DNA of 29,960 nucleotides from Lentimicrobiaceae bacterium (GTDB lineage Bacteria; Bacteroidota; Bacteroidia; Bacteroidales; JALOCA01): assembly GCA_023227965.1 (NCBI GenBank), contig JALOCA010000041.1, forward strand, positions 1 through 29,960. Reading direction: 5' to 3'. The position numbers and the translations under genes were made by a program. Under the pieces are notes generated by a model. That model did no database searches, was not told the DNA's origin, and was given only the letters and a program-made list of their open reading frames with translations. This document shows positions 1 through 8,824 of the stretch, piece by piece (the stretch's first letter is position 1; every line of letters begins with the position of its first letter).

Positions 1-567
1 AAACAGCATTAATAAGTCGAAAAGCATTCAAGTGATTATCAGGCCAACATTCTTTCGCCGGCATTTTTACTGCCCGAAAGGAATTATTAATTGTTAATAA
101 TCCGGAAATGCAATATTATGAAAAAAATATAAAATATCGCTTGCATAAGTAAATTATTTTATATAAATGCGCATTTTTTTTTAAAATAAAACACAATATA
201 GATATGGTAAATAAAATGAGAAGATTAACTTTTTGAAGATTGAATAAAACGGTTAAAAATATTTTTATTTTCTACTACGGATGAATGGCTGTATGATAAT
301 AAAATTACGTTTTTTATAAAAGAAAGATTGCCCGTAGGGCATTCATTATTGATCTCCTGACGGAGAATCCGCCAGAAATAAAAAATCTTTTCTGTGAATA
401 TTAAAACCATAGCAGGCTATCATCAGTCAGACAGGAAACATGTTTTTACCCTGAACTTAGGTGAATAATAGCCTTTGCCCTGTACCAGACCAATAAAAAA
501 CAGCTTATAAACAATAAGCTGTTGATAGATAACATTGGGGTTGCCTGTAAAATTTCTTTTGGCTTTC
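1..567. other. AT-rich non-coding stretch
   Basis: I see no convincing gene here. On the minus strand an ATG at 62-64 opens a frame that stays open to the left edge (21 codons); it could be the start of a gene outside the window but is too short to judge. Around 327-350 the sequence CCCGTAGGGCATTCATTATT resembles the right arm of the inverted-repeat element at 8341-8472, so this may be a decayed copy. The rightmost part holds the terminator of the TlpA-like gene. Confidence 0.5.
493..523 (-). terminator. Rho-independent terminator of the TlpA-like gene
   Basis: A perfect 10-bp stem (AACAGCTTAT / ATAAGCTGTT, 499-508 and 514-523) with a 5-nt loop is followed on the minus strand by a run of six T. 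It lies about 45 bp beyond the stop codon of the leftward thioredoxin-like gene. Confidence 0.8.
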
Positions 568-1689
568 TTATTTAGGAAATATTTCGGCCAATTTTTTTGC
601 AAGCTCTGCACCGCGAAGCCCTTTGGCAAGAACTTTTCCTTGTGCATCAATAAGCACAGTAAAGGGAATTGAGCTCACCTTGTAATCTTTGGCAGCTTCC
701 GAACTCCAAAAGCGCAGGTCGCTTACTTGTGTCCATTTAAGCGAAAGGTCTTTTATTCCTTTCAACCAGGCTGCCCGGTCTTTGTCTAACGAAACACCGT
801 AAATCTCGAGTCCTTTGGAATGGTATTCCTTGTACAGCTTCACCATTTCCGGAGCTTCGTTGCGACAGGGACCGCACCACGCAGCCCAAAAATCAATCAG
901 CACTACTTTTCCTCTAAAAGAAGAAAGAGCTACTTGTTTGCCGGCTGTATCGAGAAGCGAAATTTCAGGAGCAACAGTTCCAGGCAACAGAAAATTTTCT
1001 TTTTCCATTTTTTCGTGCAAACTCTTTACCATATCCATATTGGGGTATGTTTTTATAAGAACACTGTCAAGAAGTTGATAAATATCTCTGTTTTTCGACA
1101 TGCTCAGCCTGTCGGTAAAAAGCAACCATGCAGGAGATGCAGGTTGTAAACGTATGAGTTCAGCCAGTTTTTTCTGATGTTTTTCGTAGGTTTGATTAAT
1201 TTGTTTCTTAAAAACTTTGAGTATAGAATCGTTCTGTGACTCTTTCTTGTACTGGCGCATTATCCGGCTGATGCTGTCAATTTTCTGATCAAATGGATGC
1301 AATGCTATATTAGCATTATTATAGGTTTCCGAATGTATGGAACCGCTTATTTTGGTTTTATAACGCACATCTGAAACATCAGTTTCTATTTTTATCTTTT
1401 CGCCTGGTTGCACAATCAGCATCACGTATTGGTTTTGTGAAAAACGGATTTTGTAAAAACTTAATTTTTCCACTTTAATTGAAAAAGAGAATGAATTTTT
1501 CCCTTCTATTTTTGCCGAATCCAAAATAGCAACAGGTTTCGACAACGATTCAAGGTAAACTGTTTTAAATGTATTTTCCCCTTTTATTTTAGCGGTAACC
1601 TGAGCAAGTTTAGTTTTTTGTGCATATAACCCCACTGAAAATAAAATACATAAAAAAAGTGGTACTGAAATTTTTACAAAAGTCTTCAT
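568..1689 (-). CDS. TlpA-like thiol-disulfide oxidoreductase with DUF4369-type N-terminal domain
   Basis: A 373-residue exported thioredoxin-fold protein. Residues 1-23 form a signal peptide (MKTFVKISVPLFLCILFSVG then YAQ). The next ~200 residues match the Bacteroidetes DUF4369-type domain that usually precedes such thioredoxins. The C-terminal domain (from about 235) is AhpC/TSA/TlpA-like with the active site W-C272-G-P-C275 and the typical segment VVLIDFWAAWCGPC. Known members reduce or isomerise disulfides in the periplasm, often for cytochrome or envelope proteins; the client here cannot be told. It stands alone, divergent from dnaB, with its own terminator. A TACATTTG motif at 1729-1736 (minus strand) could be its -7 box. 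Confidence 0.9.
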   Translation of the reverse strand: MKTFVKISVPLFLCILFSVGLYAQKTKLAQVTAKIKGENTFKTVYLESLSKPVAILDSAKIEGKNSFSFSIKVEKLSFYKIRFSQNQYVMLIVQPGEKIKIETDVSDVRYKTKISGSIHSETYNNANIALHPFDQKIDSISRIMRQYKKESQNDSILKVFKKQINQTYEKHQKKLAELIRLQPASPAWLLFTDRLSMSKNRDIYQLLDSVLIKTYPNMDMVKSLHEKMEKENFLLPGTVAPEISLLDTAGKQVALSSFRGKVVLIDFWAAWCGPCRNEAPEMVKLYKEYHSKGLEIYGVSLDKDRAAWLKGIKDLSLKWTQVSDLRFWSSEAAKDYKVSSIPFTVLIDAQGKVLAKGLRGAELAKKLAEIFPK

Positions 1690-1863
1690 AATTTGTCTGT
1701 CTTATTAGTGAAAAAATTTTTAACAATGCAAATGTATTATTTTATACATCAAATTTTTCATAAATAGTGTTAATTAAGCTGTAAGCCGGCATTCCACCGT
1801 TCTGTTGAAAACTATTTTTTTCAGGTTTATGACATTGCTTATCAAAATTTATAATTTTGAATT

Positions 1864-3393
1864 ATGAATTCATTTAAAGGAAACACAACTCCATCTGTAG
1901 GAAACCCTGCTGAAAGCAAAGCGCGTAAGACCCGCAATACCATATTTGTACCTACCAATTATGAGCATGGTAAGGTTCCGCCGCAAGCCATTGACCTCGA
2001 AGAAGCGGTGCTGGGTGCCATCATGCTCGAAAAAGATGCGTTAACCACAGTTATTGATATTCTTAAACCGGAAATTTTTTATAAAGAAGCACACCAGGAA
2101 ATTTTTTCTGCCATACAACAACTATTTTCAAGTGCACAGCCAATTGACATTTTGACTGTAACCAACGAATTAAATTCGCTGGGGAATCTCGATCTGGTGG
2201 GCGGACCTTTTTATATCACTCAACTTACAGGCAGAATTGCATCGGCTGCTAACATTGAATACCATGCCCGTATTGTTCTGCAAAAGTTCATTCAACGGGA
2301 GTTGATAGGAATTTCAACCGAAATAGTAAAAGACGCCTTTGAAGATACTACCGATGTATTTGAATTACTCGACCGAGCTGAGCGCAACCTGTTTTCGGTG
2401 AGCGAGAACAACCTTAGGCGTAATTACGATACCATGCACAACCTGATACGTGAAGCTGTAAAGAAAATTGAAGCTGCACGCAATCAGGAAGGTCATTTAA
2501 GCGGTGTTCCCTCCGGTTTTTCAGAACTCGACCGTATAACTGCCGGCTGGCAACCTTCTGATTTGATAATAATCGCTGCCCGCCCGGGTATGGGAAAAAC
2601 GGCTTTAGTTCTTTCAATGGCAAGGAATATAGCCGTGGAATACAAACGTCCTGTAGCCGTATTTTCACTTGAAATGTCATCTATACAATTGGTAACCCGC
2701 CTAATTTCAAGCGAAACACTGATTTCGTCAGAAAAACTCCGTAAAGGAATGCTCGAAAATTATGAATGGGAATATCTCAACCAAAAAATAGGCACACTGA
2801 TAGACGCACCTCTGTTTATTGACGATACGCCCGCCCTGACCATTTTTGAACTTAGGGCAAAATGCAGGAGGCTGAAATCGCAGCACGACATAAAAATGAT
2901 CATAATTGATTACCTGCAACTGATGTCAGCATCTTTGGATGGAAAAGGCAACCGCGAGCAGGAAATCAGCACCATCTCCCGTTCGCTCAAAGCGCTTGCC
3001 AAGGAGTTGGATGTACCGGTAATCGCCCTGTCGCAATTGAGCCGTGAAGTAGAAAAAAGGCAATCCAGTTCAAAAAAACCCATCCTGAGTGATTTACGCG
3101 AATCTGGTGCTATTGAACAGGATGCCGACGTAGTTGTTTTTATCTACCGCCCCGATTATTATAAACTGAGCGAAGAAGATGAAAAAGATGCCGCTGAAAT
3201 CATCATTGCTAAGCACAGAAATGGTCCTCTTAAAGAAATTAAACTCCGGTTTATTTCCAATTTTGCTAAATTTGAGGATTATTCCTCCGGTTCAGTGCAG
3301 CCGTTGCAGGATGTTTATCCCAATACAGAATTTGGAAATGGAATAACCACCATTCAGCGATCCTCGAAAATGAATGACGAACCTCCATTCTGA
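1864..3393 (+). CDS. dnaB: Replicative DNA helicase DnaB
   Basis: A 509-residue hexameric helicase that unwinds DNA ahead of the replisome. The N-terminal DnaB domain starts near residue 39 with VPPQAIDLEEAVLGAIMLEK, and the RecA-like core carries Walker A A239-RPGMGKT, the Walker B region IIIDYLQLM and the C-terminal SDLRESGAIEQDADVV segment. Length is ordinary and there is no intein. The first ~35 residues are a polar, basic, poorly conserved extension typical of Bacteroidetes DnaB. The ATG follows a TAATTTTG motif (1852-1859) that looks like a -7 box but would leave almost no leader, so the true promoter may lie further up. Confidence 0.97.
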   Translation: MNSFKGNTTPSVGNPAESKARKTRNTIFVPTNYEHGKVPPQAIDLEEAVLGAIMLEKDALTTVIDILKPEIFYKEAHQEIFSAIQQLFSSAQPIDILTVTNELNSLGNLDLVGGPFYITQLTGRIASAANIEYHARIVLQKFIQRELIGISTEIVKDAFEDTTDVFELLDRAERNLFSVSENNLRRNYDTMHNLIREAVKKIEAARNQEGHLSGVPSGFSELDRITAGWQPSDLIIIAARPGMGKTALVLSMARNIAVEYKRPVAVFSLEMSSIQLVTRLISSETLISSEKLRKGMLENYEWEYLNQKIGTLIDAPLFIDDTPALTIFELRAKCRRLKSQHDIKMIIIDYLQLMSASLDGKGNREQEISTISRSLKALAKELDVPVIALSQLSREVEKRQSSSKKPILSDLRESGAIEQDADVVVFIYRPDYYKLSEEDEKDAAEIIIAKHRNGPLKEIKLRFISNFAKFEDYSSGSVQPLQDVYPNTEFGNGITTIQRSSKMNDEPPF

Positions 3394-3438
3394 TAAAAAA
3401 CACATACTAATATAGAAACCTATTCGTTTTACAGAGGT

Positions 3439-4695
3439 ATGAAAAAAATCTTTTTCCTGCTGTTGCTATGGACGACGGGTATGCAATGTCCGGCTGCCTA
3501 TCTGTTGATTCCTATGGATAATACACAAAAAAATCACCTGAAAGCCTACGGAATAGCCTATTGGATTATAAAACATGATGCCGAAGTAAGCTGGCTTCTC
3601 AACTATCGCGGAGGGAGTTTTATGTGTACTTACATCAAGGAAGTGGAAGCTGAATGCAGCATCCGCGGGGTAAGCTGCCAGGTAATAGCCGATGTACAGG
3701 CATCTGCTATCTTACAGGAAATTGCCGACCCCCAGGCAAATATGGATGAGGTAAAATTGGTGAAAGTGCCCAAAATTGCCGTGTATTCTCCAAAGAATAA
3801 ACTCCCCTGGGATGATGCCGTAACCCTTGCGCTTACTTATGCCGAAATACCTTACGATGTTATTTACGACGAAGAAGTGATTAATGGTGTCTTACCCCTC
3901 TATGACTGGCTACATATGCACCACGAAGATTTTACAGGGCAGTATGGAAAATTCTGGCAGGCATTTAAAAATGCCGCATGGTATCGAGAAGATGTCAGAT
4001 TATCGGAAGAAAATGCACACAAATTAAGTTTTCAGAAAGTATCGCAATGTAAGTTAGCAGTTGTCCAAAAAATCAGAGAATTTGTAATGGGTGGCGGTTA
4101 CCTTTTTTCGATGTGTTCTGCACCCGACAGCTATGATGTTGCACTTTCTGCCAATGGCATAGATATTTGTGATGTAATGTTCGATGGCGACCCCGCCGAT
4201 CCCGCCGCACAGCAAAAACTCAATTTTGCAGATTGTTTTGCTTTTACCGGATTTCATCTGATAACCAGTCCCAATGTTTACGAAATATCAGATATAGATG
4301 TTTCCGATACCCGACGGGTAAGCAAAGATGACGATTTTTTTACTCTATTCGAGTTTTCTGCCAAATGGGACCCTGTTCCCACCATGCTTTGTCAGGATCA
4401 TGAACAGATAATCCACGGATTTATGGGGCAAACAACCGCTTTTAATAAAAAATTTGTCAAACCCGAAGTGCTTGTAATGGCAGAGAACAAAGCAGCAGGC
4501 GAAGCACGCTATATTCACGGAGAACTGGGAAAAGGAACCTGGACTTACCTCGGGGGACACGACCCGGAAGATTACCAGCACATGGTAGGCGACCCCCCTA
4601 CCGACCTGAACCTGCATCCCAATTCACCGGGCTACCGGCTGATATTAAACAATGTTTTATTTCCTGCAGCGAAAAAGAAAAAACAGAAAACCTGA
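3439..4695 (+). CDS. Conserved exported protein of Bacteroidetes (often labelled asparagine synthetase B)
   Basis: A 418-residue protein with an N-terminal signal peptide (MKKIFFLLLLWTTGMQCPAA). The mature part begins YLLIPMDNTQKNHLKAYGIA, followed by alternating beta/alpha segments (VPKIAVYSPKNKLPWDDAVT, ALTYAEIPYDVIYDEEV) that resemble a class I glutamine-amidotransferase-like fold; a later segment reads FVMGGGYLFSMCSAP, and near the end a glycine-rich GTWTYLGGHDPEDY. I recall close relatives in Bacteroidetes carrying the name asparagine synthetase B, which I think is a misnomer since no AsnB synthetase domain is visible. Function unknown. It follows dnaB by 45 bp in the same direction and may be co-transcribed. 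Confidence 0.75.
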   Translation: MKKIFFLLLLWTTGMQCPAAYLLIPMDNTQKNHLKAYGIAYWIIKHDAEVSWLLNYRGGSFMCTYIKEVEAECSIRGVSCQVIADVQASAILQEIADPQANMDEVKLVKVPKIAVYSPKNKLPWDDAVTLALTYAEIPYDVIYDEEVINGVLPLYDWLHMHHEDFTGQYGKFWQAFKNAAWYREDVRLSEENAHKLSFQKVSQCKLAVVQKIREFVMGGGYLFSMCSAPDSYDVALSANGIDICDVMFDGDPADPAAQQKLNFADCFAFTGFHLITSPNVYEISDIDVSDTRRVSKDDDFFTLFEFSAKWDPVPTMLCQDHEQIIHGFMGQTTAFNKKFVKPEVLVMAENKAAGEARYIHGELGKGTWTYLGGHDPEDYQHMVGDPPTDLNLHPNSPGYRLILNNVLFPAAKKKKQKT

Positions 4696-4696
4696 C

Positions 4697-5200
4697 TTAG
4701 TTAACAGGACTCTCCCGTTTTCTTTCGTAAATACAAAAGCTGAAATGCAACCCTGTGGCATCGTCTATTTGCACTGCCCCTTTTTCTTTCAGTTGCCATT
4801 TTTCTTCCCTGATTTCCGGGAAAAAAGTGTCTGCATCAAAATCTTTATAAACCCATGTAATGTATAAACGGTCAGCCAGTGGCATAAACTGGTGGTAGAT
4901 ACTTCCTCCCCCAATGATAAAACTTTCTTCCTGCAGGTTGCATTTACTTACAGCATCTTCAATGGAGCTTGCCATAATACAGCCCCCGAAACAATCGTCA
5001 GGATTGTCGGAAATAATAATACTTCTGCGGTTAGGTAAAGGTTGTACAGGCAGCGACTCATAGGTTTTCTTCCCCATGATGACAGTTTTTCCGGAAGTAA
5101 GTTTTTTAAAATATTTTAAATCTGCCGAAAGATGCCAGAGAAGCTGGTTGTTTTTTCCTATGGCATAATTCTGAGCAATGGCTACAATAACTGAAAGCAT
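4697..5200 (-). CDS. folA: Dihydrofolate reductase
   Basis: A 167-residue enzyme that reduces dihydrofolate to tetrahydrofolate with NADPH. The sequence shows the standard DHFR order: N-terminal LSVIVAIAQNYAIGKNNQLL, LWHLSADLKYFKKLT (substrate pocket), VIMGKKTYESLP, RRSIIISDNP, and the cofactor loop FIIGGGSIYHQFMPLADRLY. It lies 33 bp downstream of thyA on the same strand, the classical pairing in which FolA recycles the dihydrofolate made by ThyA. Its stop is 1 bp from the stop of the convergent exported-protein gene, so the two transcripts run into each other. Confidence 0.97.
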   Translation of the reverse strand: MLSVIVAIAQNYAIGKNNQLLWHLSADLKYFKKLTSGKTVIMGKKTYESLPVQPLPNRRSIIISDNPDDCFGGCIMASSIEDAVSKCNLQEESFIIGGGSIYHQFMPLADRLYITWVYKDFDADTFFPEIREEKWQLKEKGAVQIDDATGLHFSFCIYERKRESPVN

Positions 5201-5233
5201 ATTTTTTAGTCTAAATTACTGTTTTTATTTCAA

Positions 5234-6028
5234 TCACACTGCTATTGCCCCTTTAATATGCGGATGACACTGGTAATTTTCGAGGGTAAAATCTTCATAA
5301 CTAAAATCGAAAAGAGAGTGTACTTCCGGATTTAGGTGCATAGCCGGTAAGGGATAGGGTGTGCGTGAAAGCTGCTGTTTCACCTGCTCAATATGGTTCA
5401 TGTAAATATGGGCATCGCCGAGGGTATGTATAAAGTCGCCGGGCTGTAAACCGCAAACTTTTGCTACCATCAGGGTAAGTAATGCATACGATGCTATATT
5501 AAAAGGCACACCCAAAAAAATATCACAGCTTCGCTGGTACAACTGACAGGATAATTTCCCATCTGCAACATAAAACTGAAAAAGAAGATGACAGGGAGGC
5601 AAAGCCATTCTATCAATTTCACCAACATTCCAGGCGTTTACTATGTGTCGCCTCGAATCAGGATTTGTTTTTATAGAGTGTAATACCTGTTCTATCTGAT
5701 CTATTACTCGTCCGTCTACGGCATGCCATGAACGCCACTGGTATCCATACACAGGTCCAAGTTCGCCCTGTGCATCCGCCCATTCGTCCCAGATAGTAAC
5801 TTTATTGTCATTAAGGTATTTTACATTGGTTTCCCCTTTCAAAAACCAGAGCAGTTCATAAATAATTGAGCGCAGATGCAGTTTTTTTGTCGTCAGCACG
5901 GGAAATCCCTCCTGAAGATTAAATCGCATTTGGTATCCGAATACGCTGCGTGTACCCGTACCTGTACGATCACTTTTGTAAATGCCGTTTTCAAGTACGT
6001 GCGAAAGTAAATCAAGATATTGTTTCAT
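5234..6028 (-). CDS. thyA: Thymidylate synthase (ThyA)
   Basis: A 264-residue enzyme that methylates dUMP to dTMP using methylene-tetrahydrofolate. I chose the ATG at 6028 (MKQYLDLLSHVLENG), which gives exactly the usual E. coli-type length; a TTG three codons upstream is less likely. Signature parts are visible: DRTGTGTRSVFG, FPVLTTKKLHLRSIIYELLW, WDEWAD, LGPVYGYQWRSW, RRHIVNAWN, the catalytic Cys in MALPPCHLLFQFYV (Cys146 in E. coli numbering), SCQLYQRSCDIFLGVPFNIA, and the C-terminal AV. It sits between the nucleoside-type transporter and folA in one leftward group. Confidence 0.98.
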   Translation of the reverse strand: MKQYLDLLSHVLENGIYKSDRTGTGTRSVFGYQMRFNLQEGFPVLTTKKLHLRSIIYELLWFLKGETNVKYLNDNKVTIWDEWADAQGELGPVYGYQWRSWHAVDGRVIDQIEQVLHSIKTNPDSRRHIVNAWNVGEIDRMALPPCHLLFQFYVADGKLSCQLYQRSCDIFLGVPFNIASYALLTLMVAKVCGLQPGDFIHTLGDAHIYMNHIEQVKQQLSRTPYPLPAMHLNPEVHSLFDFSYEDFTLENYQCHPHIKGAIAV

Positions 6029-6118
6029 TATAAACAAATAAAATTCACCAATGCTAATCCGTTAAAGATGGTGCAAAAATAACGATTTAAGGTTGGCAGT
6101 AATAAAAGTGGAACATTT

Positions 6119-7372
6119 TTAATGTTGAACCGATGCAAGCGCCGCAGGATCGTGTTTGTGTTTGAATAAAATAGCAAACAACACAGCAACTACAAGCGAG
6201 TAGATGGCAAAAGCCATCCAGATACCATGCCATTGTAATCCTTTAGAATTGGTAAAATAGGTATCTATCGCAATCCCGCTGATACGGCTTCCCAAAAAGG
6301 CGCCAAAGCCATTGGTCATCATCATAAAAAGTCCCTGTGAACTGGCTCGTATGCTTGGGTCGCTTTGCGTTTCCACAAACAAAGATCCCGAGATATTGAA
6401 AAAATCGAATGCCATACCGTAAATAATACACGATAGTATTATCATCCAAAGGCCTTCGGCAGGATCGCCGTAAGCAAACAATCCGAACCGAAGAACCCAG
6501 GCTACCATACTGAATAACATCACTTTTTTGATGCCAAACTTGCGAAGGAAAAACGGGATGGTAAGAATGAAAAGCGTTTCGGATATTTGGGAAATAGACA
6601 TAATAATTGCCGGAAATTTCACGGCTATCAAATCTTTGTATTCCGGAATTTTGGCAAAATCGTGCAAAAAAGTATCGCCATAAGCATTGGTTAATTGTAG
6701 CGAAGCACCCAGTAACATGGCAAAAATGAAAAACATTGCCATTTTCACATCTTTAAACAACGAAAAGGCATTTAATCCTAAAGCACTTACAAAAGACTTT
6801 TTGTGTCCGTGTGCCAGCGGAGGGCATTTCGGCATGGTAAAAGCATATATTCCTAATAACAAAGAAGCAACAGACGCTACATAAAACTGTGCAGAAGTAG
6901 TTTCAAAACCAGACAGGCTGATTATCCACAGTGCGACTATAAAACCGATAGTTCCCCATACACGTACTGGAGGGTATTCGGTAATAATATTCATATTTTT
7001 ATTTTTCATTGCAGTATAAGCTACTGTAATAGAAAGTGAAATGGTAGGCATGTAAAAAATCATGTTTACAAGCATTACCCAAAACATGGTGGACGGATCA
7101 TTGACAAAAGGTACGCAGAACAGGATGGCTGCAGCTATGATGTGGAAGATTCCGTATAAGCGTTCGGCATTTATCCAACGGTCGGCAAGAATACCGGCTA
7201 TGGCGGGCATAAACAGGGAGGCAATCCCCATGGTGGAAAAAATAGCCCCGAATTCGGTCCCCGACCATTGCTTGTTTTGAAACCAGTAAGCCCCTATCGT
7301 AAGCAGCCAGCTACCCCAGATAAAAAATTGGAGAAAATTCATTATTATCAATCTGTACTTCAAGATTCTCAT
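6119..7372 (-). CDS. MFS transporter, nucleoside:H+ symporter (NupG-like) family
   Basis: A 417-residue inner-membrane transporter with about 12 hydrophobic segments. The N-terminus (KYRLIIMNFLQFFIWGSWLL then TIGAYWF) is characteristic of the nucleoside/H+ symporter branch of the major facilitator superfamily; further hallmarks are GIFSTMG-like AIFSTMGIASLFMPAIAG after helix 1 and ISGSLFVETQ in the C-terminal half. Substrate is inferred from family only. It lies 33 bp after the DUF151 gene and 90 bp before thyA, which fits nucleoside salvage next to thymidylate synthesis. The ATG at 7372 fits family starts. Confidence 0.88.
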   Translation of the reverse strand: MRILKYRLIIMNFLQFFIWGSWLLTIGAYWFQNKQWSGTEFGAIFSTMGIASLFMPAIAGILADRWINAERLYGIFHIIAAAILFCVPFVNDPSTMFWVMLVNMIFYMPTISLSITVAYTAMKNKNMNIITEYPPVRVWGTIGFIVALWIISLSGFETTSAQFYVASVASLLLGIYAFTMPKCPPLAHGHKKSFVSALGLNAFSLFKDVKMAMFFIFAMLLGASLQLTNAYGDTFLHDFAKIPEYKDLIAVKFPAIIMSISQISETLFILTIPFFLRKFGIKKVMLFSMVAWVLRFGLFAYGDPAEGLWMIILSCIIYGMAFDFFNISGSLFVETQSDPSIRASSQGLFMMMTNGFGAFLGSRISGIAIDTYFTNSKGLQWHGIWMAFAIYSLVVAVLFAILFKHKHDPAALASVQH

Positions 7373-7405
7373 AGCATATTTTTCGATTAATTTGTGTGTT
7401 TACCT

Positions 7406-7984
7406 TTATTGATTCCTTCGTTTGTTTATTTCATCTCTTATCAAAGACGCTTTTTCGTATTCCTCATTTTCTATACTGGTTTTTAAAAGTTTTTCCAGTT
7501 CTTCGAGGGTATGTTCTATAAAACCGTTATCGGCTTCTCCTTCATCTTTTTCGGTTTTGCCCTGCTGTGCTTCTTCTTCTATTACGATTCCGGCTTCTGT
7601 CAGTATTTTTTCGTAAGTATATATCGGGCAGTTGAAGCGGATAGCTAAGGCTACTGCATCAGAGGTGCGCGAATCAATTTCAATGGTACGCTTTCCGTCG
7701 AAACAGACGAGCCGGGCGAAAAATACTCCTTCATAAAACTTGTTGATTATAACTTCGTTGATAACAATGTTAAAGATTGTTGCAAAATTTTTAAAAAGAT
7801 CGTGGGTTAAAGGACGCGTGGGCTTCATTTTTTCCAGTTCAATGGCTATTGCCTGTGCTTCAAACCCCCCGATAATTATCGGGAGACGCCTGTTGCCGTT
7901 AACCTCGCCAAGTATAAGTGCATAAGCACCCTGCTGACTTTGGCTGTACGACATCCCTTTTATTTCCAGTTTTATCTTTTCCAT
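7406..7984 (-). CDS. Bifunctional nuclease family protein (DUF151) with C-terminal UVR motif
   Basis: A 192-residue protein. Residues 1-135 are a DUF151 domain: GMSYSQSQQGAYALILGE, RRLPIIIGGFEAQAIAIELE, PTRPLTHDLF and IDSRTSDAVALAIRFNCPIY are the conserved blocks. After an acidic linker (about 135-150) the C-terminus, ~155-190, resembles the UvrB/UvrC interaction motif (EELEKLLKTSIENEEYEKA, IRDEINKR). Bifunctional DNase/RNase activity is reported for plant members; the bacterial role is unclear. First gene of the leftward group with the transporter, thyA and folA. The 16-bp palindrome at 7868-7883 lies inside the conserved LPIIIGG codons and is probably coincidental. Confidence 0.9.
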   Translation of the reverse strand: MEKIKLEIKGMSYSQSQQGAYALILGEVNGNRRLPIIIGGFEAQAIAIELEKMKPTRPLTHDLFKNFATIFNIVINEVIINKFYEGVFFARLVCFDGKRTIEIDSRTSDAVALAIRFNCPIYTYEKILTEAGIVIEEEAQQGKTEKDEGEADNGFIEHTLEELEKLLKTSIENEEYEKASLIRDEINKRRNQ

Positions 7985-8029
7985 AGTTTTCTTTTGCCCG
8001 CCCCCAAACAGCTACAAACGAAATTATCG

Positions 8030-8037
8030 CAAACCTA
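8030..8037 (-). promoter_or_regulatory. Candidate -7 box for the DUF151-MFS-thyA-folA group
   Basis: On the minus strand the sequence reads TAGGTTTG, matching the Bacteroidetes -7 consensus TAnnTTTG, 45 bp upstream of the ATG. No good TTTG is found at the expected 19-20 bp further up, so this is only a candidate. Confidence 0.4.
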
Positions 8038-8070
8038 CATATTTTTTCCAAATCATATAATAACCCGTAA

Positions 8071-8103
8071 AAAAAAATAATACCGGATTGCATTACCGGT
8101 ATT
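8071..8103 (-). terminator. Terminator-like hairpin in a divergent intergenic region
   Basis: A perfect 8-bp stem (AATACCGG at 8079-8086, CCGGTATT at 8096-8103) with a 9-nt loop. On the minus strand it is followed by a long T run (8070-8078); on the plus strand by TTTTT, so it could work both ways. No annotated gene ends here: both neighbours start away from it. See the finding on a possible small RNA. Confidence 0.6.
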
Positions 8104-8340
8104 TTTTACCCTGCCCGCACTCCCCTGTTTCCCCCGGGAAATAGTCAAGCCCTACTCATTGCGCTTTTTAAAGTAAAAAATACAATTATTTTAATCAATG
8201 CGCTAAATAACATACATTTAACATATAGTTATTCCCAAATGGCATCAAATAAAACGTTTTTGTATTACGTTAAAAACACAAATTACTCAGCCTAAAATGT
8301 CTTCAGATGTGTTTAAAATATTTCACTATTGTCTGGTAAA

Positions 8341-8472
8341 TTTATATATCATCCCTTACGGGATTTAAGTTGATTTATAACCAATATTTTGTCTTATGGG
8401 GCGGTTTCGTTAGAAACCTGAATAAAATTAGCCTCATCTATTTACAAATCCCGTATGGGACATTATATATCA
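8341..8472. repeat. About 130-bp element with terminal inverted repeats
   Basis: The left arm (8343-8364, TATATATCATCCC then TTACGGGAT) and the right arm (8448-8470, ATCCCGTATGGG then ACATTATATAT) are imperfect inverted copies of each other. Each arm holds a small CCC-TTA/GTAT-GGG core. The centre has no open frame. This resembles the dispersed non-autonomous intergenic repeats common in Bacteroidetes genomes; that assignment is from memory of the pattern, not from a search. Confidence 0.55.
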
Positions 8473-8824
8473 ATAGTTTCATAGTGAATAAACAGTCTTT
8501 AACGTACAACATTTTTCTATTTATGCTGAAAATTTATCAACGTGAAGCTTTAAAATGTATATTTGCAAATAGGGGCGTATACAGGATGTAGCCCAATTTT
8601 TTACTAAAAATAATATTACAATAGATATATGATTGGTAAAATTTTTTACATATATAATTGTCTTATATCTATATTTATATTTTTTCAAAATCTTCATTTG
8701 TTTCATTTTATTAAAACAGTTTTCTCATTAGTTTATAAAAGACAATATACATTTTTTGATATTACTTCAAATTTTTATATTTTATCGGGTAATATAATTT
8801 TAATTAAGGTTTAATATTTCTTGC

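Larger units (their letters stand above)
7985..8824. other. Long AT-rich divergent intergenic region
   Basis: About 840 bp between the leftward DUF151 gene and the rightward histidine kinase. It holds a likely -7 box for the DUF151 gene (8030-8037), a terminator-like hairpin (8071-8103), a short GC-rich piece (8108-8160) next to it, and an inverted-repeat element (8341-8472). From about 8480 to the kinase start the sequence is extremely AT-rich, with no open frame that I believe. Confidence 0.6.

Noticed and set aside
1..64. Minus-strand start of a gene running off the left edge (MPAKECWPDN)
   Set aside because: Only 21 codons are visible and no promoter or family feature supports it.
7868..7883. 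Perfect 16-bp palindrome CCCGATAATTATCGGG
   Set aside because: It lies in the codons for the conserved LPIIIGG segment of DUF151, so the protein sequence explains it. It resembles the palindrome at 12669-12686 but I do not claim a link.
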